Positions 9,243 to 19,219 of a stretch of DNA of 64,000 bases are shown one piece after another. Made by a program: the position numbers and the translations under genes. This stretch comes from Pelobacter seleniigenes DSM 18267 (GTDB lineage: Bacteria; Desulfobacterota; Desulfuromonadia; Desulfuromonadales; Geopsychrobacteraceae): positions 1,624,501-1,688,500 of the forward strand of contig NZ_JOMG01000002.1 in NCBI RefSeq assembly GCF_000711225.1, in the 5' to 3' direction. A model generated the notes under the pieces. That model saw only the letters and a program-made list of their open reading frames with translations, made no database searches and was not told the origin of the DNA. Position 1 is the stretch's first letter, and the number at the start of each line of letters is the position of its first letter.

Positions 9243-9430
9243 TAGCTAGTTTTCATCCGGAAACGGCTCTTTTCCGTTGTAGCAGTGTCAATCTGCGGGC
9301 TTATTTGTGCGGCGTAAAGAACTACGCCTCCGCATAAGCCTTTGATTTCCTTGCCACAACGAAAAATTGCTCGTTTCCAATCTGAAAACTTATGCGTTGG
9401 CATCCGGAGTTTCCGGATGCCAACTAGCTA
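9243..9430. repeat. Dispersed CATCCGGAAAC inverted-repeat element, long copy (MITE-like)
   Basis: A 188-bp element with 22-bp terminal inverted repeats: TAGCTAGTTTTCATCCGGAAAC at 9243-9264 and its complement at 9409-9430, with two mismatches. The right part also forms a tight hairpin with 13-bp arms (9396-9408 and 9412-9424) and a 3-nt loop. Its inner sequence shares CTCTTTTCC and CCAATCTGAAAACTTA with the short copy at 6374-6444. It has no ORF. Together the two copies bracket the kinase gene. Confidence 0.75.
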
Positions 9431-9796
9431 TCTAATAACATTGAATAATTTTCAATAACATCTCTTTTCGAAGAGTTCTGCCCTGACCGGGGTAAATCAA
9501 GAATGAAGGCCTGATCTTCTTAATTCTGCATGTTGCTATCAATCACCTATTGAACATTCAACCTGATTTTCCGCTGGAGGATAGCGATCGGGTGATGAAT
9601 TTTAAAATACGCCTGTCCGGTTATCTTTTTGATGGCTGAATCAGCCTTCCAGAGTGCACTCTAGTCCATAATTTTTAAAAATATACTGAAAAATATTTGC
9701 TTCTTATGAGGATAATCAATGTTGATCGGCAAAGAAATCCTATTTTTTTGCGATCCAGCCAATAAATGGTCGCGGCGGGACTGGTAGCGCGACCGG
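9431..9796. other. AT-rich intergenic region downstream of the GntR gene
   Basis: About 365 bp between the repeat element and the GntR-family gene. Short open frames here have no recognisable features or ribosome binding sites. I see no RNA gene or clear hairpin. Confidence 0.4.
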
Positions 9797-10498
9797 TCAG
9801 CGATAAATAAAGTCTCCTTCATGGCTTGCGAGATAGGCGAGGATTCGCTGTCGGGTTGTTTGGATCTGTTTGCTGACCCCTTTGAGGGCCTGATTGGGTT
9901 GATCCGCCGCCAGCCATTCAATAACCGCTGCATGATTGTAAACCGCGTGTTCCAGCTGCTCGCCGGTCAGGGAATGAATGCTGAGCAATTCGACCTGGGC
10001 GCAAAGGACCTGATACAGTTGGCTTAAACGGTCATTTCGGGCGTAATAACAGAGGATCTGCTGAAAATCCCGCTCATATTCAAAATATTCCCGGACGGTT
10101 AAGTCTGTTCGCTGTTCCAATTTCTGCTTTACCGGCAGAGTCAGTTGACCCAGGTCGATGACCATATCAGCGCGATTTTTTGCGAAAGCCAGGCGGTAGA
10201 GTGAGGTCGCCAGGATTTCAGAGGCTTCCAGGGTTTCGCTGATCTCATCTGCGGTCGGGATCAGCACAAAGCTCCCCTTGTTCGGGAAGACCCTGACCAG
10301 CCCGTCCATGGCCAGCCGATCAATGGCTTTGACCACCGGGGAGCGGCTGATGCCAAAGCGGTTTGCCAGTTCCACAACATTCAGCTTTGTCCCCCAGTCC
10401 AGTTGACCGTTGACAATGTCGTCTTTCAGCCGGCGATAGCATTCGTCCCCCAGGCTGGGAATATCGATCCGCTCTGCATGAGAGCCAATTTGCACCAT
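9797..10498 (-). CDS. GntR-family (FadR/FCD-type) transcriptional regulator
   Basis: 233 aa. An N-terminal winged helix-turn-helix (CYRRLKDDIVNGQLDWGTKLNVVELANRFGISRSPVVKAIDRL region, about residues 20-75) ends in LVRVFPNKGSFV. An all-helical C-terminal domain of FCD type follows (EASEILATSLYRLAF, YFEYERDFQQILCYYARNDRL), which usually binds an organic acid. The start has AAGGAG. It is not next to an obvious metabolic operon: the region upstream holds the end of the nqr operon, transcribed the same way. Target and ligand are unknown. Confidence 0.88.
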   Translation of the reverse strand: MVQIGSHAERIDIPSLGDECYRRLKDDIVNGQLDWGTKLNVVELANRFGISRSPVVKAIDRLAMDGLVRVFPNKGSFVLIPTADEISETLEASEILATSLYRLAFAKNRADMVIDLGQLTLPVKQKLEQRTDLTVREYFEYERDFQQILCYYARNDRLSQLYQVLCAQVELLSIHSLTGEQLEHAVYNHAAVIEWLAADQPNQALKGVSKQIQTTRQRILAYLASHEGDFIYR

Positions 10499-10671
10499 CT
10501 CTGCTCCTTACAATAAAGGTGATTGACCAAAAATCATACAGTTAGCAATATCGAAATGCAATATGTAACATGTTGCATTTTAAAATAAAGCACCACTGAT
10601 GATGTGCTTAGCGCAAAAAGACCAGCTGAATGCCGGCTTGCAGGGAGAAAAGAGGCGGTTTAACAGAGCAG

Positions 10672-10703
10672 CCAGCAGAGCAGAAGGCCCACTGCTCTGC
10701 TGG
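10672..10703 (-). terminator. Hairpin terminator after nqrM
   Basis: A perfect 12-bp inverted repeat (CCAGCAGAGCAG at 10672-10683, complement at 10692-10703) with an 8-nt loop lies 5 bp past the nqrM stop. The U-tract on the minus strand is poor, so it may stop transcription only partly or protect the mRNA 3' end. Confidence 0.6.
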
Positions 10704-10708
10704 TCAAT

Positions 10709-10891
10709 TCAGGAATGGGCGTGGTCCGATTCGCAACGACACTCATGATCTTTGGCACTGGTGTCGCAATGGCAGGCCTCGCCGGAACTGTGACAACCGC
10801 CGCGCAAACCTTTGCGGCGCATCAGCAGCCCGGCGGCGAGCCCGGCAAAGGCGAGTAAAAAAATGATCAGGGCGGCAATATATTCAATCAT
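10709..10891 (-). CDS. nqrM: Na+-NQR maturation protein NqrM
   Basis: 60 aa. One N-terminal membrane helix (about residues 4-24) is followed by basic RRK and a Cys-rich tail (GGCHSSGEACHC, then ECRCES). NqrM proteins are small membrane proteins with conserved cysteines required to mature the Na+-NQR, probably by supplying iron to the NqrD/NqrE centre. The tail here is more His/Asp-rich than usual. The start codon overlaps the apbE stop by 8 bp. Position at the end of the nqr operon makes the call strong. Confidence 0.85.
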   Translation of the reverse strand: MIEYIAALIIFLLAFAGLAAGLLMRRKGLRGGCHSSGEACHCDTSAKDHECRCESDHAHS

Positions 10892-11921
10892 GCTTGATCT
10901 TCTCCGTGAAACGCTGAAAAGCAGGACTGGCGTAACTGGTTAACCCGGTCCCCTCATGAATCAGGAAGTAGGCCGGGATATCATTATCTTCGCAGAATTT
11001 CCGGCCCCTGTCTTCCCCCATGACCATCATGGCGGTGGCCAAGGCATCGGCGCGGGCGCAGTCCGCATCGAGAATGGTCGCGGAAGCCAGTTTATGGCGG
11101 GCCGGTCGGCCGCTGACCGGGTCGATGGTATGGGCGTAGTGCTGGCCGTTCTCGACATAAAAATTGCGATAGTTGCCGGAGGTAGCCACCGCCGTGTCAG
11201 TCAGAGGGAAAATGGTCTGCACTTCACGCACATCCTCCACCGGCTTTTCGATGGCGATACGCCAGGGACCACCATCATCGCGCCGACCGGAAATCTGCAG
11301 TTCGCCGCCGACCTCAACCAGGAAATTGTTGTAGCCCTGCTCCCTGAGCAGCTTGGCCAGGGCATCAACGGCATAACCCTTGGCAATAGCGGACAGATCG
11401 ATGTGCAGATCCGGGATCAGTTTGCGGATTGCCGCGGGGTGAGCCTTTATTTCCAGATTGTGATAACCGATTCGGCTCAGCAGCTGTTTGATCTGCTCTT
11501 CCGTCGGAATGTGCTGCTGGCGTTCGGGTGGCCCGAACCCCCAGAGTTCGACCAGCGGACCTACGCTGATGTCAAAGGCGCCACCGGTCAGGGCGCTGAT
11601 CTTTTGGGCTCTGCTGATCACCAGGTAGGTATCGACAGAAATTGGAAACCAGGCGTCGGATTGCAATTTATTGAAGCGCGCGACTTCGGACTCGGGATCA
11701 TAGGTGGACATCAAATGGTTGATGGCATTGAGCCTTCCTTGCAGAAGGCTTTGCAAGGCTGGAGCGTTGGCTTTCGAATTATCGGGATGAACCGTCACCG
11801 ACCAGGTTGTGCCCATGGTTTCCCCTCCCAGGTGGAGCGCTTCAGGGGGAGCCTGCCGCTGGCAGGAGGAAAGGGAAAAAACCAGGCCAAGAAACAGAAA
11901 AAGCAGTAGAAATTGTCTCAT
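10884..11921 (-). CDS. apbE: FAD:protein FMN transferase ApbE, lipoprotein
   Basis: 345 aa. The signal peptide ends in a lipobox (SLSSC, Cys20), so it should be an exported, membrane-anchored lipoprotein. Family motifs are ETMGTTWSVTV, FDISVGPLVELWGFG, IDLSAIAKGYAVDAL, HTIDPVSGRPA and ADALATAMMVMG. ApbE transfers FMN from FAD to a Thr in NqrB and NqrC, both encoded in this operon with the target motif intact. It lies downstream of nqrF and the small helical gene and overlaps nqrM. Confidence 0.95.
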   Translation of the reverse strand: MRQFLLLFLFLGLVFSLSSCQRQAPPEALHLGGETMGTTWSVTVHPDNSKANAPALQSLLQGRLNAINHLMSTYDPESEVARFNKLQSDAWFPISVDTYLVISRAQKISALTGGAFDISVGPLVELWGFGPPERQQHIPTEEQIKQLLSRIGYHNLEIKAHPAAIRKLIPDLHIDLSAIAKGYAVDALAKLLREQGYNNFLVEVGGELQISGRRDDGGPWRIAIEKPVEDVREVQTIFPLTDTAVATSGNYRNFYVENGQHYAHTIDPVSGRPARHKLASATILDADCARADALATAMMVMGEDRGRKFCEDNDIPAYFLIHEGTGLTSYASPAFQRFTEKIKHD

Positions 11922-11931
11922 AGGTCTCTTA

Positions 11932-12390
11932 TTAAAGGTCGGCCAAGCCCTGAGAATGCCGGATCATCCGCTTCATGGCCTTTTCTTCCTGGGTTTTCAG
12001 AGTAATGATCAGGTTCAAGGGTTCCGGGCTGGTTGTATGCTCCAACAGGTGATCGAAATAGCTGATCAGTTCCTTTTTATAGCCGATGGCGGCACTGATC
12101 AGTTGATCCAGATCACTCCCGGCCGTCTCCGGTAACAGGTCGGCTTTAGGGCGCGGAAAATTGATTTCAACGCCTTTGAACCAGTAATCAAGAACCTGCT
12201 TGGGGGCCTCCTGGCAGAACTCATCCAGGGCCAGGGCGCGCTGCTGTTCATGGTCGATCAGGTAGTCGAGCATCAGCCGGACCCGCGGTGCAACCTTGCA
12301 TTCAGCCAGCTGCTCATAAAAGAGGCTCACTTTGCGATGGTAGTCCGGGGCGAGCTTTTGCAGGATTTCCCGCGTTTGTTCGTAACGCAT
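11932..12390 (-). CDS. Conserved helical protein of unknown function in the nqr operon
   Basis: 152 aa, no signal peptide, no Cys-rich motif. Predicted almost all helical, with many Leu, Glu, Lys and His residues (REILQKLAPDYHRKVSLFY, LDYLIDHEQQRALALDEF, AAIGYKKELISYFDHLLEH, TLKTQEEKAMKRMIRH). The spacing of Glu and His residues recalls a four-helix bundle of ferritin or hemerythrin type, but I do not see a canonical EXXH pair and do not claim metal binding. A strong ribosome binding site (AAAGGAG) and position between nqrF and apbE suggest a role linked to NQR assembly or stability. Confidence 0.7.
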   Translation of the reverse strand: MRYEQTREILQKLAPDYHRKVSLFYEQLAECKVAPRVRLMLDYLIDHEQQRALALDEFCQEAPKQVLDYWFKGVEINFPRPKADLLPETAGSDLDQLISAAIGYKKELISYFDHLLEHTTSPEPLNLIITLKTQEEKAMKRMIRHSQGLADL

Positions 12391-12411
12391 GACATCACTC
12401 CTTTGGCAGGC

Positions 12412-12460
12412 TTAAACAAAACAACCTGTAGAGCCCATGACTGGGCAGGCAAAATCGGTA
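12412..12460. repeat. Hairpin-forming dispersed repeat, copy 1
   Basis: The stretch AACAACCTGTAGAGCCCATGACTGGGC with following CAAAA is related to 47128-47161 (AACAGCCTGTCGGGCCCATGG, then ATGGGC and CAAAA). The shared GCCCAT/TGGGC part is self-complementary. It sits in the nqrF-helical gene gap. Confidence 0.5.
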
Positions 12461-12552
12461 ACCAGATTAGCAGCTATTGACTTCGGACGGCCGGAAAAAG
12501 CGCATCCTGGGCAACTTTGCAGGATAGTTCCGGGAAGGTCTTTTCACACGGT

Positions 12553-13779
12553 TCAAATTCCGAAATCGTCAAACATGATGTTTTCGTATTCCACGCCCAG
12601 GTTGTAAAGCATGTCTGTGGCGGCCTTGTTCATCATCGGCGGCCCGCACAGGTAATATTCGCAATCTTCGGGGGCCGGGTGCCCGGAGAGGTATTCTTCA
12701 TAAAGGTACTCGTGGACAAATCCGGTGGCGCCCTGCCAGTTATCTTCGGGCAGCGGCTCGGAAAGGACCAGGTGCCACTCAAAATTGTCGTGTTCCGCGG
12801 CAAGACGGTCGAACTCTTCGACATAGAACGCTTCACGCCGACTGCGGGCGCCGTACCAGAAGGAGATTTTGCGGTCGGAGTTCAATCGCTTGAGCTGATC
12901 GAAAATATGCGAACGCATCGGCGCCATGCCGGCTCCCCCCCCGATAAAGATCATCTCGGCGTCGGTTTCGCGGGCGAAAAATTCACCATAAGGGCCAGAG
13001 ACAAAGACTTTATCGCCCGGCTTTAAATTGAAGATAAAGGATGACATCTGTCCGGGTGGTGCGTCGGGAACCGAGGGGGGTGGCGGGCAGACCCTGACGT
13101 TGAGCATGATGATCCCTTTTTCTTCGGGATAGTTGGCCATGGAATAGGCGCGCATGACCGGTTCCTCAACCGCCGAGGTATACTGCCAGAGATTGTATTT
13201 GTCCCAATCGCCCTGGAAACGCTCGGCAATCTCCATGGACTGGTATTCGCAGGTATGGGGCGGGGCCTCAATTTGGATATAGCCGCCGGCCCGGAAATCG
13301 AGATCCTCGCCTGGTGGCAGTTCCAGCACCAGTTCCTTGATGAAGGTGGCTCGGCTTTCGTTGGAGCGCACCGTGCACTCCCACCTGCTGATGGAAAATA
13401 TTTCCGCCGGCACTTCCAGTTTCATATTTTGTTTGACGCTGACCTGGCAAGACAGCCGATAGCCTTCACGGGCTTCCCGTTTGTTGATATGGGCGGTCTC
13501 TGTGGGCAGGATATCACCGCCGCCTTCCTTGACCTTGACCCGGCACTGGGCGCAGGTTCCGCCACCACCACAGGCGGATGGAATGTAGATTTCATTGTCC
13601 GCCAGGGTCCCCAACAGTTTGCCGCCGGGTTTGACGGTCAGTCTTTTATCGGGATCATTATTGATATCCAGAGTGACATCACCGGATGGAATCAGCCAAG
13701 CTCTGGTAAGCAGGATAAACCCGACCAGGAGCATAACAATAGCAGTGAAAATAAGGACACCTAAGCCGATTTCAGTCAT
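12553..13779 (-). CDS. nqrF: Na+-translocating NADH:quinone reductase subunit F (NADH-oxidising)
   Basis: 408 aa. One N-terminal membrane helix precedes a [2Fe-2S] ferredoxin domain with cysteines in [12 protein letters not shown] and a fourth in YRLSCQV. Next come a FAD-binding domain ([12 protein letters not shown]) and an NADH-binding domain ([23 protein letters not shown]), ending in DDFGI. Electron entry point of the complex, passing electrons from NADH through FAD and the 2Fe-2S cluster. Start preceded by AAGGTGG. Last structural nqr gene. Confidence 0.97.
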   Translation of the reverse strand: MTEIGLGVLIFTAIVMLLVGFILLTRAWLIPSGDVTLDINNDPDKRLTVKPGGKLLGTLADNEIYIPSACGGGGTCAQCRVKVKEGGGDILPTETAHINKREAREGYRLSCQVSVKQNMKLEVPAEIFSISRWECTVRSNESRATFIKELVLELPPGEDLDFRAGGYIQIEAPPHTCEYQSMEIAERFQGDWDKYNLWQYTSAVEEPVMRAYSMANYPEEKGIIMLNVRVCPPPPSVPDAPPGQMSSFIFNLKPGDKVFVSGPYGEFFARETDAEMIFIGGGAGMAPMRSHIFDQLKRLNSDRKISFWYGARSRREAFYVEEFDRLAAEHDNFEWHLVLSEPLPEDNWQGATGFVHEYLYEEYLSGHPAPEDCEYYLCGPPMMNKAATDMLYNLGVEYENIMFDDFGI

Positions 13780-13788
13780 TGCACCACC

Positions 13789-14397
13789 TTAAAGTTGAAT
13801 TCCCGAAAAAGCCATGAATGCCATAGCCATAAGGCCGGCGATCATAAAGGTGATTCCCAGCCCGCGCAGCCCCGGTGGAACATCGGAATATTTCATTTTT
13901 TCCCGAATCCCGGCCAGGGCCACAATGGCCAGCGCCCACCCGGCGCCGGTACCGAACCCGAAGACCACGCTTTCCGGAAAATTGTAGTCACGTTCGACCA
14001 TGAACAGCGAACCGCCGAGAATGGCACAGTTCACGGTAATCAGCGGCAGAAAAATCCCCAGCGCCGTATACAGGGCGGGGACAAAGCGGTCCAGCACCAT
14101 TTCCAGGATCTGGACAATGGCGGCAATCACGCCGATATAACAAATCAGGCCAATAAAGGTCAGATCCAGGTTGCTGAACCCGGCCCAGGCCAGGGCGCCG
14201 TTTTTGAGCAGATGCTGATAAATCAGGTTGTTGGCCGGCACGGTAATAGTCTGGACCACGACCACGGCAACCCCCAGGCCGATGGAGGTATCGACCTTAC
14301 GCGAAACTGCCAGAAAGGTACACATGCCGAGGAAAAAGGCCAGGGCCATGTTCTCGATGAAGATCGAGCGGATCAGGATGTTCAGATAATGTTCCAT
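13789..14397 (-). CDS. nqrE: Na+-NQR subunit E
   Basis: 202 aa membrane protein with about six helices. Conserved segments are [35 protein letters not shown] and [13 protein letters not shown]. The cysteines in the membrane halves match those that, with NqrD, hold the intramembrane iron centre. Start lies a few bases after the nqrD stop. Confidence 0.96.
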   Translation of the reverse strand: MEHYLNILIRSIFIENMALAFFLGMCTFLAVSRKVDTSIGLGVAVVVVQTITVPANNLIYQHLLKNGALAWAGFSNLDLTFIGLICYIGVIAAIVQILEMVLDRFVPALYTALGIFLPLITVNCAILGGSLFMVERDYNFPESVVFGFGTGAGWALAIVALAGIREKMKYSDVPPGLRGLGITFMIAGLMAMAFMAFSGIQL

Positions 14398-14400
14398 ACC

Positions 14401-15024
14401 TTAGTTTTCCTCTTCGATCTGATCGGTTTTCCAGGTCCGCAGCACCCAAATCAGCAGGCCGATGATGAAAAAGGCGCTCGGCGGCAGCAGCATCAGGCCG
14501 TTGGGCAGATACCAGCCGCCGTCATTGGTGCTGGGCAGAATGGTAAAGCCGAGCAGTTTGCCGGCCCCAAACAACTCGCGGAGAAAACCCACCAGCAGCA
14601 AGACCAGGCTGTAGCCGATACCGTTGCCGATACCGTCGAGCAGACTCAAGCCCGGCGGGTTTTTAATGGCAAAGGCCTCGGCCCGGCCCAGCACGATGCA
14701 GTTGGTAATGATCAGCCCGACAAACACCGATAATTGTTTGCTGACGCTGAAGGCATAGGCCTTGAGAAACTGATCGACGATAATGACCAGGGTAGCGATG
14801 ATGGTGATCTCGACAATGATCCGGATATTACCGGGGATCTGTTTGCGAATCAGGCTGACCGAAAAGTTGGAGCCGGCAACCACAAAGGTAACGGCCAGAC
14901 ACATGACGATGACGGTTTCCAGTTTGGAGGTCACGGCCAGGGCCGAGCAGATACCGAGGATCTGCAGTCCGATCGGATTTTTATTGAACAGGGGATCGAG
15001 TAAAACGTCCTTGGCTTTGCTCAT
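14401..15024 (-). CDS. nqrD: Na+-NQR subunit D
   Basis: 207 aa, about six membrane helices, homologous in fold to NqrE. Family segments are [38 protein letters not shown] and [19 protein letters not shown] overlap with the nqrC stop; a good AAGGAG precedes the start. Works with NqrE in the electron path across the membrane. Confidence 0.96.
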   Translation of the reverse strand: MSKAKDVLLDPLFNKNPIGLQILGICSALAVTSKLETVIVMCLAVTFVVAGSNFSVSLIRKQIPGNIRIIVEITIIATLVIIVDQFLKAYAFSVSKQLSVFVGLIITNCIVLGRAEAFAIKNPPGLSLLDGIGNGIGYSLVLLLVGFLRELFGAGKLLGFTILPSTNDGGWYLPNGLMLLPPSAFFIIGLLIWVLRTWKTDQIEEEN

Positions 15025-15797
15025 GGCTTGACTCCTTCTTTCTTCAACCTTTCCAGAAACGGCAGGTAGCCATTGGCCCCCATCCAGTATTTGAGCAGAT
15101 GGTCGACGCCGCGCCCGGTCAGGGTTGCGCCAGCCAGACCGTCCGCTTTAAATGCCGCCTGCGGATCGCTTTTATCCACGGTCCCATTGATGACCTGGAT
15201 CTCCACCTGCTCATCCGGGCCGTAAATCTTTTTACCGCGCCACTGTTTTTTCCAGTTGGGATTATCGATTTCACCGCCCAAGCCGGGGGTCTCGCCATGT
15301 TCGTAAAAGCCGAATCCATTGACCGTGTTCAGGTCCCCGGCCAGGGCGATAAAGCCGTACATGGTCGACCACAGCCCTTTGCCATGAACCGGCAAAATCA
15401 GCTGTTGCAGCTGCTGATCGTCCATGACCAGATAGACATCCTTGTAGCGCGAACGGGTCTTGATTCCGGCCAGATCTTCATTGCCGGGGATCTGGTAGTT
15501 GAGCTTCGGATCCCGGGCCGCGACCCTGGAGTCGAACGTGGCCGGGTCAAAGCGGTCGGTAAATTCGCCGGTTTGCAGATCGACGACACGCGGTTCAATT
15601 TTTTTGAACTGCTCATCGATGGGCACCCCGGCCTCGTAAAGATTGGCAGCCTGGAGAATGTTCTTCCGTTTCTCTTCGCTTTTATTCTTTTCCTGCCGAG
15701 TGCTCAAACCGACCGCAGCGGCCGACACCAGGATCGAACAGACAATGCAGAGCAGAAACGCGACGATCAGGACCCGGCCGGGACTATCCTTGGACAT
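15021..15797 (-). CDS. nqrC: Na+-NQR subunit C (FMN-carrying)
   Basis: 258 aa from ATG 15797, chosen over the longer open frame to 15842 because GGAGG precedes it and the overlap with nqrB is short. One N-terminal membrane helix is followed by a periplasmic FMN-binding domain with [15 protein letters not shown], whose Thr is the usual covalent FMN site (commonly SGAT; here AGAT). The FMN is attached by ApbE, encoded downstream. Confidence 0.95.
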   Translation of the reverse strand: MSKDSPGRVLIVAFLLCIVCSILVSAAAVGLSTRQEKNKSEEKRKNILQAANLYEAGVPIDEQFKKIEPRVVDLQTGEFTDRFDPATFDSRVAARDPKLNYQIPGNEDLAGIKTRSRYKDVYLVMDDQQLQQLILPVHGKGLWSTMYGFIALAGDLNTVNGFGFYEHGETPGLGGEIDNPNWKKQWRGKKIYGPDEQVEIQVINGTVDKSDPQAAFKADGLAGATLTGRGVDHLLKYWMGANGYLPFLERLKKEGVKP

Positions 15798-16995
15798 GCC
15801 GCAACCTCCGCTTGATATGAACTTTGAGCACCAGCTGATCAATCAGCGGGGCAAACACATTGCCGAACAGAATGGCCAGCATCATCCCTTCCGGAAAGGC
15901 CGGATTGACGACCCGGATCAGTATGCACATGGCCCCGATCAGGAAACCGTAAATCCATTTCCCTTCTTCGGTCATGGCCCCGGAAACCGGGTCGGTGGTC
16001 ATGAACACCAGGCCGAAGGCAAACCCGCCGAGCACCAGGTGCCACTGCGGTCCGAGGTCGAACATCGGGTTGGTGGTGCTGCCGACGCTATTCAAAAGCA
16101 AGACCAGAACACCGGCGCCGAGCAGGGTCGACAACATGATGCGCCAGGAACCGACCCCGGTGATGATCAGCACCGCGGCCCCAAATAGGCAGGCCAGGGT
16201 CGAAGTTTCGCCCATGGAGCCCGGCATGGTGCCGAGAAAGGCGTCCAGCCAGGAGATCGTATGGGTGACGGCGGCGACGCCCCCCTCTGCTGCTCGGGCC
16301 AGGGCCGTGGCGCCGCTGAAGCCGTCTGCAGCAACCCAGACCTTGTCCCCGGAAATCTGCGCCGGGTAGGCAAAAAACAGGAATGCGCGACCAGCCAGGG
16401 CCGGGTTGAGAAAGTTCTTGCCGGTGCCGCCGAAAATTTCTTTGCCGATGACCACCCCGAAAGAGATTCCCAGCGCCACTTGCCAGAGGGGCATGGTCGG
16501 CGGGCAGATCAGGGGGAACAGCGACCCGGTGACCAGAAATCCCTCGTTGAGGTCATGGCCGCGAATAAGCGAGAAGAGGGCCTCCCACATGCCGCCGACA
16601 ATATTGGTGACCAGGTAGATGGGGATAAACCAGCTCGCGCCGAGGAGCAGGTTATCCCAGAACAGCTCCGGGTTGGCGCTGTAGCCGAGCATCCCGAGCA
16701 GGGCGCCGCGCCAACCGGAGATGGTGCCGCCGGTGGCCTGCATGGCGCTGTTGACCTGATAGCCGGTATTCCACATGGCCATAAAGAAACAGGGGAGCAG
16801 GGCGATCACCACCGTGATCATCACCCTTTTCAGGTCCATGGCATCCCGCACATGGGGTGCGGAACCGGTGACTTCGCCGGGGGTATAGAGGAAGCTGTCT
16901 GCAGCTTCGTAAAGCCCGTAGAAGCGTTCGAATTTCCCCCCCTTGGTAAAGTGGGGGTGCAGTTTGTCAAGCATATCGCGTAGTGCTTTCATCAT
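15784..16995 (-). CDS. nqrB: Na+-NQR subunit B (membrane, FMN-carrying)
   Basis: 403 aa from ATG 16995, which overlaps the nqrA stop (ATGA); the open frame extends further upstream inside nqrA without support. The N-terminus [20 protein letters not shown] is typical, followed by about ten membrane helices. The FMN site is SGATALARA, and [22 protein letters not shown] is a strong family signature. NqrB binds quinone and carries the covalent FMN and riboflavin part of the pump. Confidence 0.96.
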   Translation of the reverse strand: MMKALRDMLDKLHPHFTKGGKFERFYGLYEAADSFLYTPGEVTGSAPHVRDAMDLKRVMITVVIALLPCFFMAMWNTGYQVNSAMQATGGTISGWRGALLGMLGYSANPELFWDNLLLGASWFIPIYLVTNIVGGMWEALFSLIRGHDLNEGFLVTGSLFPLICPPTMPLWQVALGISFGVVIGKEIFGGTGKNFLNPALAGRAFLFFAYPAQISGDKVWVAADGFSGATALARAAEGGVAAVTHTISWLDAFLGTMPGSMGETSTLACLFGAAVLIITGVGSWRIMLSTLLGAGVLVLLLNSVGSTTNPMFDLGPQWHLVLGGFAFGLVFMTTDPVSGAMTEEGKWIYGFLIGAMCILIRVVNPAFPEGMMLAILFGNVFAPLIDQLVLKVHIKRRLRHVQG

Positions 16996-18329
16996 CCCTC
17001 TTTTTCTATCTTCTGCAAGGTCTGCCGCAGATGGAAGCCGTAATCGATTTTCCCGGAACAGACAAAGCTGCACAGGGCCAGGTCCTCTTCATCCAGTTCA
17101 AGACAGCCGAGGTTTTGCGCCAGGTCGGTATCCAGGGTGAGCAATGCCCGCAGCAACCAGGTGATCTTGGTATTGAGGGGCATGACCTTTTCGAAAGCCC
17201 CGATGGGGACCATCGCCCGGATGCTGCCGTGGGTGTTGGTGCCCAGGGCGAGCGGCCGGCGGGGCAATAAGCTTGAGGCGAACAGGCGGTTATTGGAAAA
17301 GCGCTTGAAGCCCGGCATCAGCCAGCCCAGGAAATGGCGTTGTCGGTCTTCGCCAAGCACGGAAATCTGGGTGTGATAGCGGCCGAGAAAATCAGTTTCC
17401 GCGACGGCCCGATGCCCGGCCAGAACCGAACCGGAAATAATTCGGTTTTCCCCCTCGTTCAGTTCGTTTTTGAGCAGTTCGCTCAGACAGGCCCCCGTCT
17501 GCACCCGGAGCAGGCGCGGCTTGCGGACCGCTGGTCCACCCAGGGCAACCAGCCGTTCGGTGAGGATGCGGCCGGTCAAAAACAGGTGACCGATGGCAAT
17601 GACATCCTGATAGCCAAGATGCCAGACCGTATGTTGCTGATCGACCCGTTCGAGCAGATGAATATGAGTGCCGACCAGTCCCGCCGGATGGCGGCCGGAG
17701 AACTCACTGACGCTGATCCCTTCCGGACAGGGGAGCTGGGCTCCAGGGGCCTGGCACAAATGAATCCGTCCTTCAATCAGACGTCTGAGTACGGTCAGCC
17801 CGGCCCGGAATTCAGCAGTTTTTTCGGCAATGGCCAGTTGCGGATCCAGGGCCAGCGGGTTGGTATCGAGGGCGGTTACAAACAGGGCGGTGGGTCGCGT
17901 CTCCGGTGCCGGGATTTTGCTGAACGGGCGAGTGCGAAAAGCGGTCCATAGTCCTGAATCAAGGAGCTGCTGTTCGATATCCGGAGCCGTGAGCCGGGAA
18001 AGGCGGTTGGCCGGGGTTGTGGAAAAGGTTTTTTCGCCACTTCCGCCTGTCGCAATGACCAGCGACTGGAAGGCTCGTCGTTCGCCTCGGTTGATGGCGA
18101 TAACTTGACCGGCCGCCGGCGCGGTAAAGACCACGCGGGTATTTTTCTTGTCGGTGAACAGCGGCTGACCCAGCATGACCTGGTCCCCTTCAGCCACCTG
18201 AAGGGTCGGTTTCATGTCCTGGTAATCGCAACCGAGTAAGGCAACCTGCCTGGGCTGTGGGGCGGTCTCAATCTGCTTGACGGGTTCGCCGCAAAGAGGC
18301 AGAGAGAGTCCTTTGCTGATTTTGAACAT
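16992..18329 (-). CDS. nqrA: Na+-NQR subunit A
   Basis: 445 aa soluble subunit with no membrane helix. Family segments are [67 protein letters not shown] and [12 protein letters not shown]. First gene of the operon; AGGAGGG precedes the ATG. The order nqrA-B-C-D-E-F is canonical, and all six subunits plus ApbE and NqrM are present, so the pump should be functional. Confidence 0.96.
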   Translation of the reverse strand: MFKISKGLSLPLCGEPVKQIETAPQPRQVALLGCDYQDMKPTLQVAEGDQVMLGQPLFTDKKNTRVVFTAPAAGQVIAINRGERRAFQSLVIATGGSGEKTFSTTPANRLSRLTAPDIEQQLLDSGLWTAFRTRPFSKIPAPETRPTALFVTALDTNPLALDPQLAIAEKTAEFRAGLTVLRRLIEGRIHLCQAPGAQLPCPEGISVSEFSGRHPAGLVGTHIHLLERVDQQHTVWHLGYQDVIAIGHLFLTGRILTERLVALGGPAVRKPRLLRVQTGACLSELLKNELNEGENRIISGSVLAGHRAVAETDFLGRYHTQISVLGEDRQRHFLGWLMPGFKRFSNNRLFASSLLPRRPLALGTNTHGSIRAMVPIGAFEKVMPLNTKITWLLRALLTLDTDLAQNLGCLELDEEDLALCSFVCSGKIDYGFHLRQTLQKIEKEG

Positions 18330-18702
18330 AACCCTCCTGTGTTATCAACGCATTAAGCGGCTTGAAAATAATATTTCCAACCACTTTGCCATAAAAATAA
18401 GGTTGCTGTTAAGTCGTCATGACAATGTTTTTTATCGGCACGGCCCAAAATGGCCGGTTGGTGAAAAGACCATCCTGGGCATTGTTCACGCCCGGTAGAG
18501 AAAATTGTACTTTTACAGCTCACAACTATTGATGAGCGAACAGCAGAAAAAATTATAGCAGAGAACCCCGGGCCGGGTCTCCCGGAGAAACCACAAAAGG
18601 CGCTATTTAACAAAAGTTACTGAACTGGCGCCAGGTTTGACATAGTTGATTGACCGGGTAAACTTTGACGAAGACCATTTTTCCAAAGGCGGGAGGTGTG
18701 TT
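18330..18702. other. Divergent intergenic region between nqrA and the CBS gene
   Basis: 373 bp that must hold the promoters of the leftward nqr operon and the rightward CBS-domain gene. A GC-rich inverted repeat (CCCCGGG and CCCGG around 18568-18585) is visible. Short open frames here look spurious. No RNA gene or riboswitch recognised. Confidence 0.4.
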
Positions 18703-19137
18703 ATGAAAATTGTGAAGGACATTCTTCAGGAGAAGGGCACGGAAGTTCACACCGTCGAGCAGCATGAAAGCGTCTATACGGCTTTGAAAAAGTTGGCCGA
18801 AAAGAATATCGGTGCGTTGGTGGTCACGGACGAACATGGGACGGTGGTCGGCCTCATGTCGGAACGGGACTATGCCCGGAAAATCATTCTCAAGGGGATG
18901 TCCTCCCTCGACACACCGGTCAACGCCATTATGGAAAAGACCATGTATTTTATCCAGCCGGAAAATACGGTTGAGGAATGCATGGCCCTGGTCACCGAAA
19001 TCCGTCATCGGCACTTGCCCGTACTCAAGGATGGCGAGTTGCTCGGGCTGGTTTCCATTGGCGACCTGGTCAAGGCAACTATCGAGGAAAAAGAATTTTT
19101 GATCAATCAACTGACCAATTACATCAAGTCAGGCTGA
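18703..19137 (+). CDS. Tandem CBS-domain protein
   Basis: 144 aa, two CBS domains and little else: first VYTALKKLAEKNIGALVVTDEHG with VGLMSERDYARKI, second VEECMALVTEIRHRHLPVLKDG with GLVSIGDLVKATI. Start at 18703 chosen for GGGAGGTG just upstream. Such stand-alone CBS pairs usually bind adenine nucleotides. No partner is evident, but it is divergent from the nqr operon. Confidence 0.9.
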   Translation: MKIVKDILQEKGTEVHTVEQHESVYTALKKLAEKNIGALVVTDEHGTVVGLMSERDYARKIILKGMSSLDTPVNAIMEKTMYFIQPENTVEECMALVTEIRHRHLPVLKDGELLGLVSIGDLVKATIEEKEFLINQLTNYIKSG

Positions 19138-19183
19138 AAAAAACAGCGGCTGCCCGGACGAACCCTGTGAGTTTCGGGCAGCC
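19136..19183 (-). terminator. Rho-independent terminator of the hemerythrin operon
   Basis: On the minus strand a 9-bp inverted repeat (19175-19183 with 19148-19156) is followed by a run of seven T (19143-19137). It ends the leftward hemerythrin operon and overlaps the 3' end of the CBS gene on the other strand. Confidence 0.8.
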
Positions 19184-19219
19184 ACTTCATCTGCTTCGAC
19201 ATTCTCCTTTTTTATCAGC

